From: Burkholderia sp. OK233
Lineage (GTDB): Bacteria > Pseudomonadota > Gammaproteobacteria > Burkholderiales > Burkholderiaceae
DNA length: 64,000 nt
Assembly (NCBI RefSeq): GCF_900230185.1
Contig: NZ_OCSR01000001.1
Location: 3,224,001-3,288,000, forward strand
Direction of reading: 5' to 3'
Part shown: one piece after another, positions 11,906 to 20,980 of the stretch
How the letters are laid out: each line of letters starts with the position of its first letter
How positions within the stretch are numbered: position 1 is the stretch's first letter
The notes under the pieces: model-generated
What the model saw: only the letters and a program-made list of their open reading frames with translations
Database searches by the model: none
What the model was told of the DNA's origin: nothing
Program-made: the position numbers and the translations under genes

Positions 11906-11935
11906 CGCTTCACGTAGTCCGAAGCTGGATGGAAC

Positions 11936-11967
11936 AAACGGCGTCGCGAATCTTGCGACGCCGTTTT
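11936..11967. terminator. Rho-independent terminator after dedA
   Basis: A 12-bp stem (AAACGGCGTCGC, loop GAATCTT, then its complement) is followed by TTTTCGTTTT on the plus strand and preceded by A-rich sequence, so it can terminate dedA and probably the convergent channel gene as well. Confidence 0.85.
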
Positions 11968-12072
11968 CGTTTTGCGCTCCAGCTTCTGGTCAGTTGGAGT
12001 GCTGAGGCAGCGAAAAACGCTTCGCCTTAGCGGACGTCAGCCTCGATCCGGAGACCTGAGTCCCGGTCGTGC

Positions 12073-12885
12073 TCAACTGACGATACGCGGTGCAATCGGT
12101 GTTTCCGGTGTCGGATAACCTGCATCCTTGAAGGTCTGGATGATCGCGCGGTTGGTGTCGAAGTAGACCTGCCAGTAATGGTCGGTGTGCGTGTAGGGCC
12201 GCACGCACAGCAACGGTCCCTCCGGCGTGAAGCTCAGCACTTCGATATCCGGTGTGGGGGTCTCGGCCACGTTGGGAATCTGCGTAACGGCCGCCTTCAG
12301 CCGGACCATCGCATCCGTAGGATCGACGCCGTTCGCGATCTTCGCGGTCAGCTCGACGCGTCGCACCGGCAATGCGCTGTAGTTCGAGATGGTGTCCGAA
12401 AAGATCTTGTTGTTGCCGACGATGGTGACCACATTGTCGGGCGTCAAGATGGTCGTGCCGAACAGCCCCAGTTCCGAGACCGTGCCCGTGACGCCGCCCG
12501 CCATGACGAAATCCCCCACCTTGAACGGCCGCAGTACCTGCATGAAGATGCCCGCCGCAAAGTGGGCGAGCAAGCCGCCCCACGCCGTGCCGATCGCAAG
12601 ACCGAGGCCGGCGAGCAACGCGGCGAACGAGGTAGTCTGGACGCCGAACACTTGCAGGATCGCGAGGATCAGTAGCAGGTTCAGCAGGGCGCCGAGAATC
12701 GAACCGAGGTAATGAGCGAGTGTTGGATCGACGCGGCCGTTTTTCGACAGCAGTTTGCGAAGCAAGCCGGTGATGAGGCCAATGACCCACCGGCCGACGA
12801 TCCACAAGACGATTGCGCCGAGTACCTTGGTGCCGAGGTCGATGCCTCGGGTCATGATGAATACACGTACGGTTTCGAGATCCAA
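12073..12885 (-). CDS. Small-conductance mechanosensitive channel (MscS family)
   Basis: The 270-aa product has three predicted helices. The pore-lining third helix is GLGLAIGTAWGGLLAHFAAG, matching the Gly/Ala packing pattern of MscS. FKVGDFVMAGGVTGTV and NNKIFSDTISNYSALPVRR in the beta domain are family hallmarks. It would open on hypo-osmotic shock. I selected the TTG at 12885 because GAGGAAC lies just upstream; the frame extends further but without conserved sequence. About 190 bp separates its start from the small membrane-protein gene behind it. Confidence 0.88.
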   Translation of the reverse strand: MDLETVRVFIMTRGIDLGTKVLGAIVLWIVGRWVIGLITGLLRKLLSKNGRVDPTLAHYLGSILGALLNLLLILAILQVFGVQTTSFAALLAGLGLAIGTAWGGLLAHFAAGIFMQVLRPFKVGDFVMAGGVTGTVSELGLFGTTILTPDNVVTIVGNNKIFSDTISNYSALPVRRVELTAKIANGVDPTDAMVRLKAAVTQIPNVAETPTPDIEVLSFTPEGPLLCVRPYTHTDHYWQVYFDTNRAIIQTFKDAGYPTPETPIAPRIVS

Positions 12886-13078
12886 GATGTTCCTCGCTGG
12901 TTGAGTTGCCTTCGACTGATTGAACGGCGGTAGTGCAATACAGCGGCAAATGCCCGGCGACGGGCGCAAACGGTAAATCTCGATCTTCGAAAGTTATACG
13001 CGACGGCGCGCGCAACCGCAAGGTCCGTTCCTGTTGATGATGCGGATTGCGTAAAGGAAGAAAACGGGCCGCGTGGGG

Positions 13079-13453
13079 TTACATCGGCAGTTGAGATTCG
13101 GAATACGGGGACGTGCGAATGACCAGCGTGTTGTGGTTAGTTTTGGCGGCGCGTGCGCGACGATGCGCCACGTACCGCGACGCCAATGCGGCAATGGCTG
13201 CCAGCACATACGCGCTGGCGCGTTCGAAGAATGCGCTCGACGTGCTGAACTTGCCATAGCGGCTCTGCGCATCGGCAAACACGAGAAAGGTCAGCGCGGC
13301 GTCGAGCAGCAAGGCGGCCGAAACCAGCGCGACGAAAATGTGCGCACCATTGAGCGCGGCGCCGGGTACGAGCCGGTTGCACAGATGACATGCGCTCAGC
13401 ACGATAGTGAGCAAAACAAGGTTCGAGACGAGGTCGAACAGAAAATTGGTCAT
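13079..13453 (-). CDS. Hypothetical small membrane protein
   Basis: I do not recognise this 124-aa protein. It has hydrophobic segments at about residues 3-20 (LFDLVSNLVLLTIVL), 32-55 (AHIFVALVSAALLLDAALTFLVF) and 75-92 (AYVLAAIAALASRYVA), then a basic tail. It is probably an inner-membrane protein with three or four helices. The ATG at 13453 starts right before the first helix. It is probably monocistronic. Confidence 0.55.
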   Translation of the reverse strand: MTNFLFDLVSNLVLLTIVLSACHLCNRLVPGAALNGAHIFVALVSAALLLDAALTFLVFADAQSRYGKFSTSSAFFERASAYVLAAIAALASRYVAHRRARAAKTNHNTLVIRTSPYSESQLPM

Positions 13454-13829
13454 GTTGACGGAATGAAAGCGCAGGGGTCTGCGGCGTTGCCGAAGCGTCT
13501 GCTCACGCAGCGTTGCAGCGTGATGCGCAGAATCGGCGGCGATCATTGCACGTCTTTATGTCTCAATAAATATCAATGTTCGGAGTCCGTTGTATCTGTT
13601 TCGTATCGAAGAAGCGTGATGTAAGAGGGGGCTCGTGGTTTCGTGGGGCTTTGTGATTTGCGCTGTGAGGATGCTTCGCGCGCGTGTAAAGAGTGCGGCG
13701 ATATCGTTCCGATTTCGTCGATGTCGCTCGTCACTCAAACGGCGTTTCTTGGGACGCCATTCGGTTGGGGCGATACGAGGCGAACGGTGACGGCGTGATT
13801 CGCCGAGACCTCGCGCGGATTCGAGCCGC
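13454..13829. other. Gene-free stretch
   Basis: About 375 bp between the hypothetical membrane protein and the tRNA terminator. It contains only short frames with no ribosome binding site or family similarity that I can see, and no long repeats. Confidence 0.5.
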
Positions 13830-13872
13830 AAAAAAAGAAAAGGGCCTGCACGCTGACGCGTGCAAGCCCTTG
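13830..13872 (-). terminator. Terminator downstream of tRNA-Lys
   Basis: On the minus strand a long stem (AAGGGCTTGCACGC paired with GCGTGCAGGCCCTT, four-base loop) is followed by TTCTTTTTTT, a textbook intrinsic terminator just after the tRNA 3' end. Confidence 0.88.
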
Positions 13873-13879
13873 AATCTTT

Positions 13880-13955
13880 TGGTAGGCCGTACGGGATTCG
13901 AACCTGTGACCAACGGATTAAAAGTCCGCTGCTCTACCAGCTGAGCTAACGACCC
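13880..13955 (-). tRNA. tRNA-Lys (anticodon UUU)
   Basis: A 76-nt cloverleaf on the minus strand. The acceptor stem starts GGGTCGT, the D-arm contains AGCTCAGCTGGTAGAGC, the anticodon loop is CTTTTAA, and the T-arm is GGTTCGAATCC. The encoded 3' CCA is present. It decodes AAA/AAG. Confidence 0.97.
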
Positions 13956-14037
13956 AAAAGAGAAGCGAAATTATAGCGATGACACCTGCGGGTTGTCAAC
14001 CCATGGTGGTTGGTCGAGTTCTCCGCACTTCAGATAG

Positions 14038-14070
14038 TGAAAAGCCCGAGGTATTGTTACCCCGGGCTTT
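14038..14070 (-). terminator. Terminator of the Tol-Pal operon
   Basis: AAAGCCCG and CGGGCTTT flank a GTA/TAC-extended stem with one internal mismatch and a short loop. On the minus strand TTTT follows. It lies downstream of cpoB. Confidence 0.7.
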
Positions 14071-14151
14071 CCAGCGAGAGGCGCGCGTGACTGTTGATTT
14101 GGAGACTGCGTGGCCACTGCGCGTTACGCCAACTGCTAAACCTTGTACGAA

Positions 14152-14910
14152 TTACTTGATCTGCGACAGCTTGCTCTGAGCCGACTGCGCGACGTCGGAG
14201 CCGCTGTACTGCGCAACGATCTGCTCAAGCGTCTTCTTGGCCGCAGCCTTCTGACCTTGCTCGAGCTGATTGTTCGCAATCGCGAGCAGCGCTTCCGGCG
14301 CACGCGGATGCTGCGGATAGTTCTTCACCACACCTTGCCAGGTCGCTGTCGAGCCCTTGTAATCACGCAGCGCATACAGTGCGTTGCCGAGCCAGTACTG
14401 CGCGGTCGGCTGGTAGGGGCTGTTCGGAAACTTGGAGATGAAGCTGCGGAACGACGCCGCCGCATTCTTGAAGTCGCCGCTGCGGAACTGCTGTGAAGCC
14501 GCATTGAACGAATCGGTTTCGCCCGGCTGCACCTCACCCTGGACGCCGTCTACCGTCTGTTGCTGCGGCTCGAATTTCTTCAGCCGCGTGTCCAGATCGG
14601 TGTAGTAGTCCTTCTGCTGTTTTTGCAGCGTGGTGAGCTGGTTGCCCATATCTTCGTTCTGCCCACGCAGCGTCGCGACCTGCTGATTCAGCTGATCGAG
14701 ACGGTTGGACTGATCGAGGATCGTGCGTTGTGCGGCCGACAGTTGGCTCGACAGGCTATCGGTCTTCGAACGTAGATCGAGAATGGCCTGACGTGCCTGA
14801 TCGTCGTCGAAGATGCCCGCATGCGCGGGCACAGCCGCGAAGGCCGTGCCCGCGACACAGGCCGCTGCGGCAAACCGCAGCCAGGAGAAACGATGCGTCA
14901 TTCGGCTCAT
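14152..14910 (-). CDS. cpoB: Cell division coordinator CpoB / Tol-Pal system protein YbgF
   Basis: A 252-aa periplasmic protein that links peptidoglycan synthesis to outer-membrane constriction through TolA. The signal peptide ends near VPAHA (about residue 30). A coiled coil with heptad Leu/Gln follows to about residue 105, then TPR-type repeats (FNAASQQFRSGDF, PTAQYWLGNALYALRDY, PEALLAIANNQLEQG) fill the C-terminal half. A GTG at 14913 is an alternative start, but the ATG at 14910 has the better-placed AGG. It follows pal by 10 bp. Confidence 0.93.
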   Translation of the reverse strand: MSRMTHRFSWLRFAAAACVAGTAFAAVPAHAGIFDDDQARQAILDLRSKTDSLSSQLSAAQRTILDQSNRLDQLNQQVATLRGQNEDMGNQLTTLQKQQKDYYTDLDTRLKKFEPQQQTVDGVQGEVQPGETDSFNAASQQFRSGDFKNAAASFRSFISKFPNSPYQPTAQYWLGNALYALRDYKGSTATWQGVVKNYPQHPRAPEALLAIANNQLEQGQKAAAKKTLEQIVAQYSGSDVAQSAQSKLSQIK

Positions 14911-14920
14911 CACCTGTTAC

Positions 14921-15430
14921 TTACTGTTGGTACACGAGGTCGGCGCGGCGGTTTTGTGCCCACGACGATTCGTCATGACCCGTAGCTTGCGGCTTTTCCT
15001 TGCCGAGGCTCACGGCTTCCATTTGCGAGTCCGTCACGCCCATCAGCGACAGCGAACGGCGCACTGCTTCAGCACGCTTCTGGCCGAGTGCCAGGTTGTA
15101 CTCGCTGGTACCGCGTTCGTCGGTGTTGCCCTGGATCAGGACGTGACGTTGCGGATGGCTCTTCAGGTATTGCGCGTGTTGTTGCAGCAGCGATTGATAG
15201 TCGTCCTTGACCGAGTAGCTGTCGAAGTCGAAGTAGATGCTGCGCTTGGCGAGCGGGCTGTTCGGATCGTTCAGCGGATCGACGTTGACCTGAGCGACAT
15301 CGGTCGGATTCGGTTGCGTCGAAACTGCACCACCCTTGTTAGCGTTTTCGTCGAGCTTGACGCCCGAGTGACATGCGGCCAACGCACCGACCATCAATAC
15401 GGCAAATGCGAAACGAAGTTTTGACATCAT
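14921..15430 (-). CDS. pal: Peptidoglycan-associated lipoprotein Pal
   Basis: The 169-aa lipoprotein anchors the outer membrane to peptidoglycan and interacts with TolB. The lipobox LAAC lies near residues 17-20, so Cys20 would be lipidated. The OmpA-type peptidoglycan-binding domain shows IYFDFDSYSVKDDY, GNTDERGTSEYNLALGQKRAEAV and RRADLVY at the end. An AAGGAG-type site precedes the start codon; the second Met at 15427 is equally possible. Confidence 0.97.
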   Translation of the reverse strand: MMSKLRFAFAVLMVGALAACHSGVKLDENANKGGAVSTQPNPTDVAQVNVDPLNDPNSPLAKRSIYFDFDSYSVKDDYQSLLQQHAQYLKSHPQRHVLIQGNTDERGTSEYNLALGQKRAEAVRRSLSLMGVTDSQMEAVSLGKEKPQATGHDESSWAQNRRADLVYQQ

Positions 15431-15462
15431 TTTGTTACTCTCCTTGTGTTATTGCATCAACA

Positions 15463-16755
15463 TTACTGCATAAACGGGCCCCAGGATGGCTCGCGCACGC
15501 TGCCACCCTGAACGGACAGGACCTGCCGAGTGCGACCGTCGGTCGATACTGCGGCCAACACGCCACGGCCGTTCACCTGTGTGGCGTAAAGAATGTACTG
15601 ACCGTTCGCCGCGAAGCTCGGCGATTCGTCATGTGTGGTGTCCGTCAGGCCCGTTGCCGTATTGCCCTGCAGGTCCTGGATATACAGCTTGAAGCCGCCG
15701 CCGACACGCGAGATATAGGCGAGCTGCTTGCCATCCGGGCTGACGCGCGGGCTGGTGTTGTAGTTGCCCGTGAAGGTCACGCGTTGCGCGGCGCCGGCGT
15801 TCTCGCCCTGGGCCGACATCTTGTAGATCTGCGGTTGGCCGCCACGGTCGCTGGTGAAATAGATCGACTGGCCGTCAGGAGAGAAGCACGGTTCAGTGTC
15901 GATCGAACTGCCTTGCGTCAGGCGCCGCAGGCCGCTGCCGTCCGCATTGACGGCGAAAATCTGCGTGTTGCCGGTGCGCGAGAGCGCGACGGCCAGCGTG
16001 CGGCCATCCGGCGACCACGCCGGCGCACTGTTGTTACCCTTCTGGTCCGATACGACCACGCGACGGCCCGTAGGCAGGTCGTGGATATAGACGATCGGCT
16101 TCTTCTTTTCGAACGAAACGTAAGCGACCTTGGTGCCGTCAGGCGACCATGCCGGCGAGATGATCGGCTCGGGGCTCGACAGCGCGATGTGCGCGTCCTG
16201 GCCGTCCGAATCGGAAATCTGCAATTGATAACGGCCGCCCGTCATGATGACGTACGAGAGGCGCGTGGCGAACACGCCGCGGCCGCCCATCAGCTTCGCG
16301 TAGATGTAGTCCGCGACTTTGTGCGCGCTCATGCGCAAGCCGCTTTCCGGGCTCACCAGCACGAGGCCACCCAGGCTTTCGCCCTTGACGGTGTCGTATA
16401 GCTTGAAGCGCACTTCGTACTGGCCGTTCGGCAAGCGGTTCACGCTGCCCGACACGAACGCGTTGGCGCCCTTGGCCTTCCAGCTGCCGAGGTCGACGGA
16501 ATCGGTTTCCGCGACCGGCGCGCTGCCCGCGTCGATATTCGTGAATTTGCCGCTGCGTTGCAGATCCTGACGCACGATCGTACTGACCTGCTGCGGCGAG
16601 TTCGCTTCATTGGCGAAATTCGCCGTTGCGATCGGAAACTGGGTGGATCCGACGCCTGTCACGAGGACGTTGAGTTGTGCGTGGGCGGCGCCGCCGACGG
16701 CGATCAGGCACGATGCTACAAGTGTCCGCAGGCCTAGCTTGGTCATCAAACTCAT
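15463..16755 (-). CDS. tolB: Tol-Pal system translocation protein TolB
   Basis: The 430-aa periplasmic protein has a signal peptide ending at AAHA (about residue 26), an N-terminal domain that contacts TolA, and a C-terminal six-bladed propeller. [39 protein letters not shown] and [13 protein letters not shown] are blade repeats. The ATG at 16755 was chosen over a TTG six codons upstream because the signal peptide then starts normally. It sits between tolA and pal in operon order. Confidence 0.96.
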   Translation of the reverse strand: MSLMTKLGLRTLVASCLIAVGGAAHAQLNVLVTGVGSTQFPIATANFANEANSPQQVSTIVRQDLQRSGKFTNIDAGSAPVAETDSVDLGSWKAKGANAFVSGSVNRLPNGQYEVRFKLYDTVKGESLGGLVLVSPESGLRMSAHKVADYIYAKLMGGRGVFATRLSYVIMTGGRYQLQISDSDGQDAHIALSSPEPIISPAWSPDGTKVAYVSFEKKKPIVYIHDLPTGRRVVVSDQKGNNSAPAWSPDGRTLAVALSRTGNTQIFAVNADGSGLRRLTQGSSIDTEPCFSPDGQSIYFTSDRGGQPQIYKMSAQGENAGAAQRVTFTGNYNTSPRVSPDGKQLAYISRVGGGFKLYIQDLQGNTATGLTDTTHDESPSFAANGQYILYATQVNGRGVLAAVSTDGRTRQVLSVQGGSVREPSWGPFMQ

Positions 16756-16894
16756 GCTGAATGGTTTCCCCAAAAACGGTTTTACTAACGCTTCACGACA
16801 GCAGAGAGACCCGAAAACATCTAATTCGTTCCCGGGCGCGCCGCGCTGGGCGGGGCGCTACGTCTGCTGTCAACTGACTGTCAAACTGCTGCAA

Positions 16895-17887
16895 TCAACT
16901 TGCCGGGCGCAACGTGATCTTGAAGCTCGTCGGCGTCTTCCCGTCGATGTCCTGAGGCATTGGATTAGAACGCTGGACGGCCCGCAGCGCCGCATCGTCC
17001 CACGCCGAGTTGCCGCTGCTGCGCGAGATCTGCGCGTCTAACAGCGTGCCTGTCGGCGAGCAGCGCACGGAGATGACAGTCTCCAGACCCTCCGTTTCGC
17101 CACCCCACGAGATGTTCGGGCGCACCACACGACGCACCTTGTCCGCGTAACCCGGCGATGTTGCCGTGCCACCCGAGCCGCTACCCGTGCCGCTCTTCGC
17201 AAGTCCATTGCCGGTCGAGCCTGGTGCGCCTGCCGAACCTTGCATCTGGGCAAGCCGCTCACGACGTTCCGCATCCAGTTTCTTGGCTTGCGCCGCTGCA
17301 TCGGCCTGGGCCTTGGCCTTCGCCGCTTTCTGCGCATCGGCCTTCTTCTGCGCGTCAGCGTCGGCCTGTTTCTGCTGCTCCTGCTGCTGCTTTTGCTGGT
17401 CGGCCAATTGCTGTTGTTTCAGCTTGTCGGCCTGCTGCTGTTGCTGTTGTTGCAACTGTTTCTGCTTGGCCGCCGCTGCTTTTTGCGCAGCCTGATCGGC
17501 CGCCAGTTGCTGCTGGCGCTTCGCCTCGGCTTCCTGCTGGGCTTGCAGCTTTTGCTGACGCAGTTGCTCGGCCAGTTGCGCCTGACGGGCCGCTTCCTGC
17601 TGCTGGCGTTTCTTTTCCTGCAGCGCGATATCGGCCTGTTCATCCGGCAGCGGCGGGGCAGGGGCGACGGGCACGGGCGGCGGTGGGGGCGGGCGCGGAA
17701 TCGCCGAGTCCGGCACCTCCGTCCACAGTTCCGCCTCAGCGCCTGCTGGCGTGCTGTTCTGCCATTGAATGCCGTGATACAGGAAGAATCCGAGCAGCGC
17801 GTGCATCACCAGGGCGAACACAAAGGCTCGCCAGGTGCCGCGTTCACGCGGCGGCTGAAGCGGGTATTCGGAATTCTTGCGGATCAT
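16895..17887 (-). CDS. tolA: Cell envelope integrity protein TolA
   Basis: The 330-aa protein spans the periplasm. A short cytoplasmic start leads into one membrane helix (AFVFALVMHALLGFFLYHG, about residues 20-38). A Pro-rich stretch and a long Ala/Lys/Gln helical domain with poly-Gln runs (about 85-215) follow, then a Gly/Ser hinge. The C-terminal TonB/TolA domain includes VISVRCSPTGTLLDAQISRSSG. Its ATG overlaps the tolR stop by 4 bp. Energy comes from TolQR. Confidence 0.95.
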   Translation of the reverse strand: MIRKNSEYPLQPPRERGTWRAFVFALVMHALLGFFLYHGIQWQNSTPAGAEAELWTEVPDSAIPRPPPPPPVPVAPAPPLPDEQADIALQEKKRQQQEAARQAQLAEQLRQQKLQAQQEAEAKRQQQLAADQAAQKAAAAKQKQLQQQQQQQADKLKQQQLADQQKQQQEQQKQADADAQKKADAQKAAKAKAQADAAAQAKKLDAERRERLAQMQGSAGAPGSTGNGLAKSGTGSGSGGTATSPGYADKVRRVVRPNISWGGETEGLETVISVRCSPTGTLLDAQISRSSGNSAWDDAALRAVQRSNPMPQDIDGKTPTSFKITLRPAS

Positions 17888-18327
17888 TGTGATTTGACGA
17901 GCAATCCAACGCGCCTGACGCCCTGAGCCTTCAACTCGGACATCACGTTCATCACGACTTCGTACTTCACGGTCTTGTCGGCGGCGATCACGACAGGCTG
18001 GTCAGGGTGCGACTGCGCGCGGTCGGCGATAAAGCCGTGCAGATCGGCCTTGGTCATGTCTTCCTGCTGCTGCGCGCCGGCATCGTCCTTGTATTTGACG
18101 CTCATATTGCCGTCCGCGCGGATGTTGACGATGACGGGCGGCGTCTGCTGCTGCGGCGCGGCGCCGCCGACGGTCGGCAGATTGACGATCGACGGGGCGA
18201 CGAGCGGCGCGGTCACCATGAAGATCACGAGTAGCACGAGCATCACGTCGATGTACGGCACGACATTGATGTCGGCCATCGCGCGGCGCTGACGGGAGCC
18301 GCGCATGCTGGAGGAAGAGCCTGCCAT
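17884..18327 (-). CDS. tolR: Tol-Pal system protein TolR
   Basis: The 147-aa ExbD/TolR family protein has one N-terminal helix with the proton-path aspartate in NVVPYIDVMLVLLVIFMV (about residues 21-38) and a periplasmic domain ending VRRVGLLVKSQ. With TolQ it converts proton-motive force into TolA movement. It starts 10 bp after tolQ and overlaps tolA. Confidence 0.96.
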   Translation of the reverse strand: MAGSSSSMRGSRQRRAMADINVVPYIDVMLVLLVIFMVTAPLVAPSIVNLPTVGGAAPQQQTPPVIVNIRADGNMSVKYKDDAGAQQQEDMTKADLHGFIADRAQSHPDQPVVIAADKTVKYEVVMNVMSELKAQGVRRVGLLVKSQ

Positions 18328-18337
18328 CGTGGACTCC

Positions 18338-19015
18338 TTACTGTGCCTGACGCTGCAGAATGTTCGAGAACTCTTCGATGAAGGTCTCGAAGCGGATCGC
18401 CAGACGGTCGATGTCGTGCGCGTAGCGGTTGTAGGCGACTACGGCCGGAATCGCAGCGAACAGGCCGATTGCGGTGGCGGTCAGCGCTTCGGCAATGCCC
18501 GGCGCGACGTTCGCAAGCGTAGCCTGCTGCACGTTGGCGAGGCCGCGGAACGCATTCATGATCCCCCACACTGTGCCGAACAGACCGATATACGGGCTGA
18601 CCGAGCCAACCGACGCGAGAAACGCCAGATTTGCCTCGAGCACGTCCATTTCGCGCTGGAACGCGGCGCGCATGGCGCGGCGTGCGCCGTCGAGAATCGC
18701 GCCTGAATCGTTCAGGCGCTTTTCCTTTCCTTTCAGGAATTCGCGCATGCCGGACTCGAAAATCCGTTCCAGTGCGCCGATCGTGTGGCGGTTGTTCGCG
18801 GCGCTTTGATAGAGCGCCTGCAGGTCGCCGCCCGACCAGAAATCGCGTTCGAAGCGTTCAGTTTGCGCGCGCGCCCGGCGGATCGCAAACCACTTGCGGA
18901 AGATGAAAGTCCACGACAACAACGACAGCAGAAGCAGCAGCGCCATGACGGCCTGCGCCAGCAGGCTCGCATTGAGTACGAGAGAAACGATCGACAGATC
19001 TTGTGTAGTGTTCAT
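18338..19015 (-). CDS. tolQ: Tol-Pal system protein TolQ
   Basis: The 225-aa MotA/TolQ/ExbB family protein has three helices: residues about 17-37 (QAVMALLLLLSLLSWTFIF), about 130-150 and 165-190. VGSVSPYIGLFGTVWGIMNAF and AEALTATAIGLFAAIPAVVAYN are the family cores. It is the stator of the Tol motor. It starts 155 bp after ybgC. Confidence 0.96.
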   Translation of the reverse strand: MNTTQDLSIVSLVLNASLLAQAVMALLLLLSLLSWTFIFRKWFAIRRARAQTERFERDFWSGGDLQALYQSAANNRHTIGALERIFESGMREFLKGKEKRLNDSGAILDGARRAMRAAFQREMDVLEANLAFLASVGSVSPYIGLFGTVWGIMNAFRGLANVQQATLANVAPGIAEALTATAIGLFAAIPAVVAYNRYAHDIDRLAIRFETFIEEFSNILQRQAQ

Positions 19016-19170
19016 AAAGGTTCGTTTTAACGTCCCGGAAGGGGGCGTCCGGCTGCAAGGTCACTCGAAGCTTGCCGTGAGCAAAACGGAAGCATCGGCG
19101 ATATTGCAAGCCGAACCATGCTTTGTGTTGCTTGATCGATACGAGTTCACTGGCCCCGTAACAACGGGGT

Positions 19171-19641
19171 TCAGTCGTTGTCCGTTGACATGCCACCGTC
19201 GTTCACGCCTGGCCCGCGCCGCAAAGCCGCGAGAACCGGGGGAGGAATCGCGGCCGGCCGCAGCGCAATGCGGTCGACGCAGCCGACCCGGATGGAACCG
19301 GTAGCAAGCAGCGTGCCGTCCCGCCACGCTTCCTGCGCAAAATCGACAGATGCGCGGCCAAGACGTTCGATTCGGCTCACCACCTTGACGACATCGTCGA
19401 GCCGGGCCGGTGCCCGATAGTCGACTGCGGTGCTGCGCACAATGAAGATTGCACCCGCTTCGCCGGCGAGCCGGTTCTGGTCGACTCCGCACGCGCGCAG
19501 CCATTCGGTGCGCGCACGTTCAAAAAACTTCAGGTAGTTCGCGTAAAACACGATGCCGCCGGCGTCGGTATCTTCGTAGTACACGCGGATTGGCCACGTG
19601 AAGCCGATTTCCGTGCCGGGCTGGCTAGTCGACATATTCAT
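19171..19641 (-). CDS. ybgC: Tol-Pal-associated acyl-CoA thioesterase YbgC
   Basis: The 156-aa hot-dog fold 4-hydroxybenzoyl-CoA-type thioesterase hydrolyses acyl-CoA or acyl-ACP esters. VYYEDTDAGGIVFYANYLKFFERARTEWLR near residues 20-50 carries the catalytic Asp and the family signature. The start is ambiguous: ATGs lie at 19641, 19635 and 19650. A TAAAAT hexamer on the minus strand (19649-19654) sits about 7 bp upstream of the ATG at 19641, so the transcript may be leaderless. It heads the tol operon. Confidence 0.92.
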   Translation of the reverse strand: MNMSTSQPGTEIGFTWPIRVYYEDTDAGGIVFYANYLKFFERARTEWLRACGVDQNRLAGEAGAIFIVRSTAVDYRAPARLDDVVKVVSRIERLGRASVDFAQEAWRDGTLLATGSIRVGCVDRIALRPAAIPPPVLAALRRGPGVNDGGMSTDND

Positions 19642-19648
19642 GCCGCGC

Positions 19649-19654
19649 ATTTTA
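19649..19654 (-). promoter_or_regulatory. Putative -10 element of the tol operon
   Basis: TAAAAT on the minus strand, within GGTAAAATGCGCGGC directly before the ybgC ATG. No Shine-Dalgarno sequence is visible between it and the start codon. Confidence 0.4.
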
Positions 19655-19720
19655 CCGGAACGCATACCCCGAGGTCTGTTTCAAGATGTGCGCCCCGCCT
19701 GGCGGGCCTCAGCCGGAATT

Positions 19721-20467
19721 TCAGCCGCGATGAACGGACAAAGCGGAGAAGGATTGGGCCACCGGCATCAGTTCGATCGTGTTGATGTTGACGTGGGCGG
19801 GACGCGTGGCGATCCAGTAAATCGAGTCGGCGATATCTTCGGGTGTCAGCGGTTGTACGTTTTCGTACATCTTGGCCGCTTTTTCGTCGTTCCCACGGAA
19901 ACGCACGTTTGAGAACTCGGTGCCGCCGCACAGGCCCGGCTCGATGTCGGTCACGCGCAGTGCCGTGCCGGCCAGATCGGCCCGCAGATTCAGACTGAAC
20001 TGGCGCACGAACGCCTTGGTTGCGCCGTACACGTTGCCGCCCGCGTAAGGCCAACTGCCGGCCGCCGAGCCCAGATTGAAAATGTGCCCGCGGTTGCGCT
20101 CCACCATGCCGGGCAGGAGTGCATGCGTGACCTGCACGAGGCCCGTGCAGTTGGTCTCGATCATGGTGTTCCACTCGTCCAGACTCGCTCTTTGCGCCGG
20201 CTCGATGCCGAGCGCGAGCCCGGCGTTATTGACGAGCACGTCGAGTGCGGCGAAATCGGCGGGCAGCGAAGCCGGCACGGCCTCGACAGCGGCGCGGTCG
20301 CGCACGTCGAGCTCAAACGGCAGAAGGGCGTCGCCGAGTTCGTCGGCGAGTGCCTGCAGGCGGTCCTTGCGGCGCGCGGTGGCGACGACACGATGGCCGC
20401 CCTTGACGAAAGCACGAGCGATAGCGGCGCCGAATCCTGCGGACGCTCCGGTGACGAACACGATCAT
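19721..20467 (-). CDS. Short-chain dehydrogenase/reductase (YdfG-like)
   Basis: The 248-aa classical SDR has the cofactor loop TGASAGFG at residues 6-13. ARRKDRLQAL after the second strand favours NADP(H). NNAG lies near 86, with a Ser and then the YGATK active-site Tyr/Lys near 152-156. It resembles YdfG, the 3-hydroxy acid (serine/allo-threonine) dehydrogenase and malonic semialdehyde reductase, though substrate assignment is inference. It is divergent from glyA with a 513-bp gap. Confidence 0.87.
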   Translation of the reverse strand: MIVFVTGASAGFGAAIARAFVKGGHRVVATARRKDRLQALADELGDALLPFELDVRDRAAVEAVPASLPADFAALDVLVNNAGLALGIEPAQRASLDEWNTMIETNCTGLVQVTHALLPGMVERNRGHIFNLGSAAGSWPYAGGNVYGATKAFVRQFSLNLRADLAGTALRVTDIEPGLCGGTEFSNVRFRGNDEKAAKMYENVQPLTPEDIADSIYWIATRPAHVNINTIELMPVAQSFSALSVHRG

Positions 20468-20708
20468 TGCAGTTTCCTAGTTGGTAAGAGAGAAAGGTCC
20501 CAAGCCTACTTCCAATGCGGCGCTGCGGCAAGGATGAACCAGCCGCACAAGCGGCTGAAGCAGTGACGCGGAGCGGGTTCCGGACGCGCTATCGTCAGAT
20601 GTTTGCGCGCCGCTCGCAGCGGCGCCAGGACCGGCTTCGCGGGTGCCCGCCGGCCCGGCAGGAAGCCGGTTGCCTATTCGATCCTCTTCCAATAAACTAA
20701 CGCGCTCA

Positions 20709-20815
20709 TCCCTGCGTGACTGGCGATAGAACCGATTCGAGCAATCGGGTTCAAGGTGGAGCAACCCACCGTGAAGCGCAGGGAGCCGTTTTGCCGTTCG
20801 CCTGGGCAGCCGTGA
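20709..20815 (+). promoter_or_regulatory. ZTP riboswitch (pfl motif) upstream of glyA
   Basis: The conserved blocks of the pfl/ZTP RNA appear in order: GCGTGACTGGCG (20714-20725), a variable hairpin (GAACCGATT...AATCGGGTTC), GGTGGAGCAACCCACC, AGGGAGCCG, and CCGTTCGCCTGGGCA (20794-20808). The class senses the purine intermediate ZMP/ZTP, which accumulates when 10-formyl-THF is short, and activates one-carbon genes. Placement ahead of glyA fits, since GlyA charges THF with one-carbon units. A short hairpin (GCGCA...TGCGC) downstream may belong to the expression platform. Confidence 0.87.
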
Positions 20816-20980
20816 TCCGCGCGCATTGATCTGCGCTGACGGTGGCTGTCCTGCCTCGCGTGTGCGGCGACTCTCCATCCGCCACGTCAGGGCTGGCCCA
20901 GCCGCCAGCAGCGCTGCGTACCCTCTACGCAAGATTCGGCGCACGATCCGGTCAACCTGAACACACTCAACGGAATCCGT

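Noticed and set aside
13693..13944. A frame ending in VGRTGFEPVTNGLKVRCSTS
   Set aside because: This is the antisense translation of the tRNA-Lys gene, a common false gene.
17300..17620. Repeats resembling a CRISPR or tandem-repeat array
   Set aside because: Irregular codon repeats of the TolA helix; no spacer-repeat structure.
17158..17926. Leu- or Ala-rich plus-strand frames opposite tolA
   Set aside because: They arise from the repetitive Gln/Ala/Lys codons of the tolA coiled coil.
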